Source: an uncultured Opitutaceae bacterium
Lineage (GTDB): Bacteria > Verrucomicrobiota > Verrucomicrobiia > Opitutales > Opitutaceae
Assembly: GCA_937902865.1 (NCBI GenBank)
Contig: CALFNJ010000689.1
Coordinates: forward strand, 1-5,203
DNA length: 5,203 nucleotides
Direction: 5' to 3'
Shown: in pieces, positions 1 through 4,659 of the stretch
How the letters are laid out: every line of letters begins with the position of its first letter
Position numbering within the stretch: position 1 is the stretch's first letter
Made by a program: the position numbers and the translations under genes
The notes under the pieces: generated by a model
Databases searched by the model: none
Told to the model about the DNA's origin: nothing
What the model saw: the letters and a program-made list of their open reading frames with translations, nothing else

Positions 1-136
1 CAACCGTCCGCATATCGTGTATCCCGCGGAAGCCGGCCATGTGATCCTCTTCGAGAGTTGGCTGCGCCACGAAGTGACCGCCAACCGCGTCGCCGCCGAG
101 CGGATCAGCATCAGCTTCAATTACAATTGGGCCTAG
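1..136 (+). CDS. Putative 2OG-Fe(II) oxygenase, C-terminal end only
   Basis: This is an open frame entering from the left edge, read from base 2, with 44 codons and a TAG at 134-136. The protein segment contains the block HVILFESWLRHEV, then ERISISFNYNW close to the C-terminus. From memory, this matches the end of the putative 2OG-Fe(II) oxygenase family (TIGR02466/PF13759), where the His of 'SWL-HxV' is the distal iron ligand and the Arg of 'RISISFN' contacts 2-oxoglutarate. Such proteins fold as a double-stranded beta helix and would hydroxylate an unknown substrate. The first two iron ligands (HxD) lie outside the window, so activity cannot be judged. It converges on the - strand gene ending at 468. 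I see no U-tract terminator directly after its stop; the inverted repeat at 156-369 comes next. Family assignment is fairly confident; the substrate is unknown. Confidence 0.72.
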   Translation, partial: NRPHIVYPAEAGHVILFESWLRHEVTANRVAAERISISFNYNWA

Positions 137-155
137 CCGCGCGAGCGCGCGGCCG

Positions 156-369
156 ATTTTCGATTTTGGATTCTCGATTTTCGATTTCGAGCGCGCCGGA
201 AATCCGATGGCTCCGACAATCGCATCATCCGACTACCGCCTGGACCTTCGGATAAATCGGAAGCGGAGAAGCCTGGCTGTTCGATTTCTGGTTTCCTGGC
301 TTCTGAATTTACCCGGTCCGACTGCTCGTTTGCTCGGAAATCGAGAATCGAGAATCCAAAATCGAAAAT
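156..369. repeat. 33-bp inverted repeat built from GATTTTC heptads
   Basis: The left arm is 156-188 and the right arm 337-369. The reverse complement of the right arm matches the left at 32 of 33 positions (the one difference is at 180). Each arm is about five tandem 7-nt units (GATTTTC, GATTTTG, GATTCTC, GATTTTC, GATTTC). The AT-rich arms stand out from the GC-rich surroundings. The 148-nt core (189-336) has no convincing gene; short matches inside it include AGAAGCC (267-273) facing GGCTTCT (298-304). The element sits between two convergent genes. It could be a small non-autonomous mobile repeat or a long RNA hairpin; I cannot tell which. Confidence 0.75.
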
Positions 370-370
370 T

Positions 371-392
371 CCGCCGGGCGTCTGCCCGGCGG
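371..392. other. GC-rich hairpin next to the terminator
   Basis: The arms CCGCCGGGC (371-379) and GCCCGGCGG (384-392) form a perfect 9-bp stem with a 4-nt loop. On the - strand it follows the terminator hairpin of the glycine-zipper gene and is itself followed by AATTTTCGATTTT, so it could act as a second, weaker stop. On the + strand it is followed by A residues, not T, so it is not a classical terminator for the oxygenase gene. Confidence 0.5.
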
Positions 393-428
393 AAAAATTA
401 AACCCGCCACGAACTGAATCGTGGCGGG
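393..428 (-). terminator. Intrinsic terminator of the glycine-zipper gene
   Basis: Read on the - strand, a perfect 10-bp stem CCCGCCACGA / TCGTGGCGGG (428-419 paired with 412-403, 6-nt loop) is followed directly by TTTAATTTTT (402-393). A GC-rich stem and T-rich tract about 40 nt after the stop codon of the gene at 468-929 fit a Rho-independent terminator for that gene. The + strand copy lacks a T tract, so it should act in one direction. Confidence 0.75.
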
Positions 429-467
429 ATGGTGCTTCGATCTGCCAGCTGGAAGGGAGAAATCCGC

Positions 468-929
468 TCAGCGGTAACCGCGGCCGCGGTAGCCGTAACC
501 ATAGCCGTAGCCGTAACGCGGAGAAACATAGTAGCGGGTGGGCGCGACCACCACGACCGGTGCCGGCGCGTAGTAAACCACCGGGGCGGGCTGGACGACC
601 CGCACCACGCGGACCGGCGGAGCCTGCTCGACATACACCACCTGGGCCGGCGGAGCCGAGGTCACCACGACCGGCGCCGGCGCCACCGCCACGGGCGGCT
701 GGCTGTAGACGACCGTCCGCGGCTGGTCGACCGTGGCTCCAACGAGGGCGCCGGTGGCCGCGCCGATCACGGCGCCTTCGGCCCAGCGATCATGATTGTG
801 GCCGCCGATCAAGGCCCCCGCTACCGCTCCGAGAACGGTGTCGCGCGTGATGACCGGCTGAAACAGCTGCGCGTGCGCCGAACCGACCCCGGCTGCCGCC
901 AGCGAAAGTGCGAGAAGGATGGTTTTCAT
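468..929 (-). CDS. Secreted glycine-zipper protein with Pro/Val-rich and Gly-Tyr tail
   Basis: This 153-aa protein has no recognised function. Residues 1-20 form a clear Sec signal peptide ending in SAHA, with cleavage likely before Q21. Residues 32-66 hold two hydrophobic stretches (LGAVAGALIGG and AVIGAATGALVGA) with Gly every fourth residue (34, 38, 42; 52, 56, 60, 64), the pattern of glycine-zipper domains in small outer-membrane or periplasmic proteins such as the YmgG/Omp-like families. Residues 70-130 are low-complexity Val/Pro/Ala, and the tail (132-153) is Tyr-Gly-Arg rich, encoded by short tandem triplets around 480-525. It has no cysteine, so it is not a lipoprotein. It is probably an envelope-associated structural or stress protein, which is an inference. 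It is transcribed alone, divergently from dgkA, with a good terminator downstream. No Shine-Dalgarno is visible before its ATG (927-929); the signal peptide fixes the start. Confidence 0.85.
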   Translation of the reverse strand: MKTILLALSLAAAGVGSAHAQLFQPVITRDTVLGAVAGALIGGHNHDRWAEGAVIGAATGALVGATVDQPRTVVYSQPPVAVAPAPVVVTSAPPAQVVYVEQAPPVRVVRVVQPAPVVYYAPAPVVVVAPTRYYVSPRYGYGYGYGYRGRGYR

Positions 930-1168
930 GACAACAGTTACGACGCGCTCGCGTTGAAAAAGTTTAAAACGGTTGGCTTGCCGGTGAAGATTTTCAGCGG
1001 AACATCGCCGCCAGCTTCATGTCGCGCCGAGCGGTCTTGCCCGTCTCGGACGTCCAACCGCGCCTCCATTGTCATCGAGCGGCCCACAACTTTTCCTGCT
1101 CCGCGCTTCTGCGCAGGCTCCGGTCTGTTCGGGTTCTTAATTCTTCCTTCCTCTTTCCGCCTTTCTCC
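930..1168. other. Divergent spacer between glycine-zipper gene and dgkA
   Basis: These 239 nt must hold the promoters of both flanking genes, but I found no -35/-10 pair close enough to consensus to name. The dgkA-side end (about 1139-1168) is a nearly pure pyrimidine run. A longer in-frame start for dgkA at 1019 would use part of this spacer as coding sequence, but its 50 extra residues do not look like DgkA. Confidence 0.4.
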
Positions 1169-1591
1169 ATGACCTCCCCAGTCGACTCTCCGGGCCACGC
1201 CGTGAAGCGCCGCAGCTTCCGGAATTTCATCGCCTCGGTACGCTTCGCCATCGAGGGCTTCGCCGCCGCTTTCCGGCACGAGCCCTCCTTTCGCGAGGAC
1301 CTCCTCTTCGCCGTCTGCCTCGTGCCACTGGCCGTCATCCTACCGGTCAACGCCATCTCGACCGCGGTGATGATCGCCTCGCTCATCCTCATCCTGATCG
1401 TCGAGCTGCTCAATTCCGCCATCGAGGGCATCATCGATTACCTCCGGCCGGAGATGCATCCGCTGGCCAAGCGCATCAAGGACATGGCCAGCGCCGCCGT
1501 CTTCCTCAGCTATGTGAACTGCATCGTCGTCTGGGCCATCGTCCTCTGGCCCGACAACGGTGTCTGGCACCGGCTCCACGCGTTGCCCTGA
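1169..1591 (+). CDS. dgkA: Diacylglycerol kinase DgkA
   Basis: This is an integral inner-membrane kinase that phosphorylates diacylglycerol with ATP to give phosphatidic acid, recycling lipid released during periplasmic glucan or LPS decoration. The protein is 140 aa (E. coli DgkA is about 122). The family signature is plain: RHEPSFRED at 36-44 corresponds to NEAAFRQE of E. coli, and IVELLNSAIEGIIDY at 77-91 carries the two acidic residues (E79, E86) equivalent to E. coli E69 and E76, the first being the catalytic base. AKRIKDMASAAV follows at 100-111. Three membrane helices fall at about 47-64, 66-86 and 110-128. One small difference is Asp44 where E. coli has Glu34. I chose the ATG at 1169 because its N-terminus fits the family; the upstream ATG at 1019 would add 50 unrelated residues. 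No Shine-Dalgarno is present, only a pyrimidine-rich leader. It is convergent with the lptG-like gene. Confidence 0.93.
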   Translation: MTSPVDSPGHAVKRRSFRNFIASVRFAIEGFAAAFRHEPSFREDLLFAVCLVPLAVILPVNAISTAVMIASLILILIVELLNSAIEGIIDYLRPEMHPLAKRIKDMASAAVFLSYVNCIVVWAIVLWPDNGVWHRLHALP

Positions 1592-1659
1592 TGTCTTAAG
1601 GTAGGGACGGGCGGCCCGCCCGTCCGGATTGACTCGGTCAAGCTCTCGAGCTCGATCCA

Positions 1660-1739
1660 TTTTTAACAGGAGGAATACGGAGACGAACCGAGATCGGATT
1701 CCGAACTCGGATCCTCCTCGGTATTTCTCTTGTTAAAAA
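1660..1739. repeat. 80-nt imperfect palindrome with TTTTTAACA ends
   Basis: The outer arms 1660-1682 and 1717-1739 pair at 20 of 23 positions, beginning TTTTTAACA and ending TGTTAAAAA. Inside is a second stem, CCGAGATCGG (1688-1697) with CCGAACTCGG (1701-1710), matching at 9 of 10 positions around a 3-nt loop. The sequence is symmetrical on both strands, so it could fold in either transcript of the convergent pair. It looks like a REP- or MITE-type palindromic unit rather than a directional terminator. Confidence 0.65.
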
Positions 1740-1775
1740 CCAATCCCAGACGGGTGGCCGCCCGTTCGGGCTCGG

Positions 1776-1869
1776 GGTGGGGCGCGTTATCCCTAACGCG
1801 CCGGTTTGGTTCTGCCATTCGTGTAACGCGGATGACGGTTACGGCGCGTTGGGGACAACGCGCCCCACC
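1776..1869. repeat. Pair of inverted 27-nt hairpin repeats
   Basis: Copy 1 (1776-1802) and copy 2 (1843-1869, reversed) match at 25 of 27 positions. Each folds by itself: GGCGCGTTA-TCCC-TAACGCGCC (1781-1802) and GGCGCGTTG-GGGA-CAACGCGCC (1843-1864), both 9-bp stems with 4-nt loops. The two positions that differ are the closing base pair of the stem, A:T in one copy and G:C in the other, so pairing is kept. The 40 nt between them carry nothing I recognise. Confidence 0.7.
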
Positions 1870-1886
1870 TTTCCGACCAATCGGCT

Positions 1887-1914
1887 TCGTGCTTTTGTGC
1901 CTTTGTGGTGAAAC
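1887..1914 (+). repeat. Short repeat related to the 3265-3299 palindrome arm
   Basis: This stretch, with the core GTGCCTTTGTGGTGAAACC, resembles the right arm of the palindrome at 3214-3299 (GTGCCTCTGTGCGAAACC) on the same strand. Allowing one gap, the core differs at only a few positions. It appears to be a single, unpaired copy of the same repeat family inside the composite island. Confidence 0.45.
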
Positions 1915-2005
1915 CCCGGAGATTGGGATCGAGGGTGGACGGAGCCGCAGCGGACGGGCGGGCCGCCCGACCCTACCTTGCGATCCGCCGAATCTGCAGA
2001 CTGCG

Positions 2006-3115
2006 TTACCTCAGCCGCAGGAGAAACCACCCGGCCAAAATCGCCATGCCGGCGTTCGGCAGCCAGGCGGCGATATCGGGCGGGAGCAGTTGCTTCGTCG
2101 CCACCGAGCTCGCGAGCACGGTCAGGATGTACTGCAGGGCAAACAGGCCGATCGACTTCGAGGCGCCGACCGCCGGATTCACCCGGACACCGGACATCGC
2201 AAAGGGAATCGCGATGGCGATGACGATGAGCGGACTGAGCGTGTCGGCCAGCAGGCCGAAATAGCGCACCGCATAGGTCACGCCCTTGGGATTGTTGTCC
2301 GTCTCGTAGTAGGCGCGGATGCGCTGCAGCTCGAAAAACGACAGGTCGATCGCCCGCCGGTCGATCAGCAGCATGAGGGCGGGGTCCTCATGGAATTGCG
2401 GATAGTATCTTTCTTGGAAGGGCCGCGGATGCACCACGTCGCCGGTCTCCGGATCGAAATCGAACTCCTGGCCGTTGCGGAACACCCAGCCGCCGCGGGC
2501 GTCATCGCGCGCTCCCTCGGCGGCGGTGATGCGGGTGGTTTCGCGGCGGGCGCGATCGAGCACCGACACGGTGACGCCATAAGCCGTGCGGGTGGACCGG
2601 CTGTAGCGATTGATGAACCACATCCGATTCGCCTCGCGATTGTCGAAGGTCACGCTGTTGACCGCGAGACGGCGGTCGGGCGCAAGCTGCCCCTGCGCGC
2701 GAAACTGGAAGCTGTCGTGGAGAAAGCCTTTTTCCTCCACCGACCAGGGCACCACCGTGGTATTCAGCCACCAGGTCAGCCCGCAGCAGAGGACGCCGAC
2801 AATCCACAGCGGGCGGGTCAGGCGGAAAAAACCAACCCCCGCCGCGCGCATCGCCGTGAATTCGTTGGCGCGATGCAACTGGCCCAGCACGAGCATCAGC
2901 GACACGAGCAAGGCGAGCGGCAGCACCACCGCGAAGAAGCTCGGCATCGTCACAAGGAAATACATCCAGATGTCGATCCCGCGCGCCCCGAGGTCCCGCA
3001 CCGTGCGGAATTCATCGTACATCACCTGCACCAGCAGCAGCCCCAGCGTCGCCAGCAGGACCAGCCCCAGGATCTGGAGCCATTCGCGCAGGAGGTGACG
3101 GTCGAAGGTGTTCAC
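2006..3115 (-). CDS. lptG: LptF/LptG-family LPS export permease (LptG-like)
   Basis: This is a permease subunit (YjgP/YjgQ family, PF03739) of the LptB2FG ABC transporter, which extracts lipopolysaccharide from the inner membrane and passes it to LptC, LptA and LptDE. It is 369 aa; E. coli LptF and LptG are 366 and 360. The layout fits: helices at about 13-33, 50-76 and 101-122, a periplasmic beta-rich domain at about 130-255, then helices at about 282-306, 318-338 and 347-367. The segment HRANEFTAMRAAGV (81-94) is the cytoplasmic coupling region that meets the LptB ATPase. The N-terminus FDRHLLREW resembles LptG (LDRYI) more than LptF, but the choice between them is tentative. The start is GTG at 3113-3115, supported by the family-like N-terminus; no Shine-Dalgarno is visible. 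No partner permease gene lies in the window. It is transcribed alone, divergent from the liv operon, and ends with TAA at 2006-2008. Confidence 0.88.
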   Translation of the reverse strand: MNTFDRHLLREWLQILGLVLLATLGLLLVQVMYDEFRTVRDLGARGIDIWMYFLVTMPSFFAVVLPLALLVSLMLVLGQLHRANEFTAMRAAGVGFFRLTRPLWIVGVLCCGLTWWLNTTVVPWSVEEKGFLHDSFQFRAQGQLAPDRRLAVNSVTFDNREANRMWFINRYSRSTRTAYGVTVSVLDRARRETTRITAAEGARDDARGGWVFRNGQEFDFDPETGDVVHPRPFQERYYPQFHEDPALMLLIDRRAIDLSFFELQRIRAYYETDNNPKGVTYAVRYFGLLADTLSPLIVIAIAIPFAMSGVRVNPAVGASKSIGLFALQYILTVLASSVATKQLLPPDIAAWLPNAGMAILAGWFLLRLR

Positions 3116-3477
3116 GGCCCGCGATAGAAGGGTCCGCTCCAGCTGAATGCAATCAGATCAAAGTCAGAAGACTGGCAAAGCCGATCACTACTCCGGGACC
3201 ATCGATCTTTTCAAACCGGTCTCGCACAGAGACACAGAGCGCACAGAGGGCGAGCCGGTCCGATCTCTGTGTCCTCCGTGCCTCTGTGCGAAACCGGTTC
3301 GATGGATCGGCTGCCTTACTCATTCCCAATTTTTCCTGCTTCCGTCTCATTTTTCTCCACGGAACGTCTCCTGCTGTATTCTGGTCTGCCGCCCGTACAG
3401 ATGGGTTGAAAAACGCCACTGCGCTCACCTTGCTTGGCTTGCTCCGACTGATTCCCACCCCCGAACCCGATTTCCCC
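3116..3477. other. Divergent regulatory spacer, lptG-like / liv operon
   Basis: These 362 nt separate two divergent start codons and should carry both promoters. The largest structure is the palindrome at 3214-3299. I see no convincing -35/-10 pair and no recognisable riboswitch or leader peptide. The last 30 nt before the binding-protein ATG are C/T-rich with no Shine-Dalgarno. The open frame that extends the binding protein upstream to 3286 would start inside the palindrome and precede a good signal peptide, so I treat it as non-coding. Confidence 0.5.
3214..3299. repeat. CACAGAG-type palindrome in the divergent spacer
   Basis: The arms 3214-3248 and 3265-3299 are inverted copies matching at 30 of 35 positions, around a 16-nt loop (3249-3264). 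The ends read AACCGGT and ACCGGTT, and the stem contains repeated CACAGAG. It begins 98 nt upstream of the lptG-like start and ends 178 nt upstream of the binding-protein start. It could be a mobile palindromic repeat, a structure in a 5' leader, or a protein-binding site; the sequence alone does not decide. Confidence 0.75.
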
Positions 3478-4605
3478 ATGAAGTCCTTCCTGCGCTTCCT
3501 CCCGCTTCCGGTTTTGTTCGCCTCGGTTCTCGCCGCTTCGGCCTTCGCCCAGGAAAAGATCAAGGTCGGGGAATTCGCCTCGCTCACCGGCGGCAACGCC
3601 AGCTTCGGCCAGCAATCCCATCGCGGCACGCAGCTCGCGATCGATGATGTCAACGCCGCTGGCGGCGTCCTGGGCCGCCAGCTGCAACTCATCACCGAGG
3701 ATGACCAGTCGCTCGCCGGCCAGCCCGCGACGATCGTCCAGAAGCTCATCGCGCAGGATCACGTGGTCGCCGTGCTCGGCGAGGTCGCGTCCTCCAAGTC
3801 GCTCGAGGCCGCGCCGATCTGCCAGCAGAACCAGATTCCGATGATCTCCCCCGCCTCGACCAATCCCAAGGTCACGGAGACCGGCGACTACATCTTCCGG
3901 GTCTGCTTCATCGATCCTTTCCAGGGCACCGTGATGGCGAAGTTCGCCCTCGCCCACGGCTGGAAGAAGGTGGCGCTGCTCACCGACGTGAAGCAGGACT
4001 ACTCCGTCGGCCTCGCGGAGTTCTTCGTGAAGTACTTCAAGGAAAACGGCGGCGAGATCGTGCGGGAGCAGAAATACTCGTCGGGCGACAAGGACTTCAA
4101 ACCACAGCTCACGTCGCTCAAGGCCGCGCAGCCCGACGCGATCTTCGTCCCGGGCTACTACGCCGAGGTCGCGCTCATCGGCAAGCAGGCCCGCCTGCTC
4201 GGGCTGAAGATGCCGCTGCTCGGCGGCGACGGCTGGATGGGCGACTCCCTGCTCAAGGTTGCGGGCAACTCCCTCGACGGCTGCTTCTTCTCCTGCCACT
4301 TCAGCACCGGCGACCAGCGCCCGGTGGTGCAGGACTTCATCAAGAAATTCCGCGCCAAGTATAAGGAGGAGCCGGACGACATGGCCGCCCTCGGCTACGA
4401 CAGCGCGATGATCCTCGCCGAGGCGATCCGCCGCGCGGGCACGACGGAAAACGACAAGCTGCGCGACGCGATCGCCGCCACGCGCAACCATCCTGGTGTC
4501 ACCGGCAACATCACCCTCGACGAGAAGCGCAACGCCGCGAAGCCGGCGGTCATCCTCACGATCCGCGACGGCGGCTTCAAATTCACGCAGAGCGTCGCTC
4601 CCTGA
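3478..4605 (+). CDS. livK: Periplasmic branched-chain amino acid-type binding protein
   Basis: This is the substrate-binding subunit of a HAAT-family ABC importer (LivJ/LivK type, PF13458). It captures its ligand in the periplasm and delivers it to LivH-LivM. The protein is 375 aa with a signal peptide (1-24, ending ASAFA) and a mature start QEKIKVGEFASLTGG. Family landmarks follow: GTQLAIDDVNAAGGVLGR (50-67), the lobe-1 ligand loops GEVASSKSLE (101-110) and ISPASTNP (123-130), the second-lobe segment GGDGWMGDS (249-257), then LGYDSAMILAEAIRRAG (305-321). The ATG at 3478 is preferred because it puts a normal signal peptide first; the upstream extension to 3286 is unlike the family. The substrate is probably Leu/Ile/Val, but this family also takes up amides, urea and other amino acids, and I cannot decide from sequence. 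Its 54-nt gap to the next gene, same strand, indicates an operon. No Shine-Dalgarno precedes the start. Confidence 0.92.
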   Translation: MKSFLRFLPLPVLFASVLAASAFAQEKIKVGEFASLTGGNASFGQQSHRGTQLAIDDVNAAGGVLGRQLQLITEDDQSLAGQPATIVQKLIAQDHVVAVLGEVASSKSLEAAPICQQNQIPMISPASTNPKVTETGDYIFRVCFIDPFQGTVMAKFALAHGWKKVALLTDVKQDYSVGLAEFFVKYFKENGGEIVREQKYSSGDKDFKPQLTSLKAAQPDAIFVPGYYAEVALIGKQARLLGLKMPLLGGDGWMGDSLLKVAGNSLDGCFFSCHFSTGDQRPVVQDFIKKFRAKYKEEPDDMAALGYDSAMILAEAIRRAGTTENDKLRDAIAATRNHPGVTGNITLDEKRNAAKPAVILTIRDGGFKFTQSVAP

Positions 4606-4659
4606 GCCCGGCCACGGCTGACGCCCGCCCGTTCCCGCGCCATTTTCCCGACCGCCCTG

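Larger units (their letters stand above)
1598..1979. repeat. Composite repeat island bounded by 29-bp inverted repeats
   Basis: The left arm 1598-1626 and right arm 1951-1979 are inverted copies matching at 28 of 29 positions. Each arm is itself a palindrome: 1605-1625 is a perfect 10+10 inversion around one base, and 1952-1972 is the same with one mismatch. The left palindrome begins 13 nt after the dgkA stop; the right one lies 33 nt after the lptG-like stop on the other strand. Between them sit an 80-nt palindrome (1660-1739) and two 27-nt hairpins (1776-1869), listed separately. There is no T tract after either arm, no target-site duplication that I can see at the ends, and no credible gene. 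Together with short flanks this accounts for the whole gap between dgkA and the permease gene. Confidence 0.75.

Noticed and set aside
1019..1168. A 50-residue N-terminal extension of DgkA from an upstream ATG
   Set aside because: The extension is not membrane-like or DgkA-like, and the protein from 1169 already has the usual N-terminal layout for the family.
429..1172. A 247-codon + strand frame over the glycine-zipper gene
   Set aside because: It is antisense to a protein with a textbook signal peptide and glycine zipper; the translation is Arg/His-rich and starts inside the terminator hairpin region.
1605..1625. An intrinsic terminator for dgkA
   Set aside because: The palindrome is strong but is followed by GGATTGACTC with no T tract, so it does not meet the usual criteria; it may still influence the 3' end.
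1598..1979. A CRISPR array or other regularly spaced repeat system
   Set aside because: The repeats are inverted pairs of several different sequences, not direct repeats with uniform spacers, and no cas-like gene is present.
1730..3127. A 465-codon open frame on the + strand across the lptG-like gene
   Set aside because: It lies antisense to a clear permease gene, starts inside the repeat island, and its translation is charged low-complexity sequence (His/Arg/Gln-rich) with no recognisable domain. GC-rich antisense frames often stay open by chance.
3286..3477. A 64-residue N-terminal extension of the binding protein
   Set aside because: It would place an unrelated segment ahead of a normal signal peptide and would begin within the CACAGAG palindrome.
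3300..3477. A sigma-70 promoter for the liv operon (for example TATTCT near 3377)
   Set aside because: No matching -35 hexamer lies at a normal distance, and the alternative near TTGAAA at about 3408 lacks a -10. Too weak to list.
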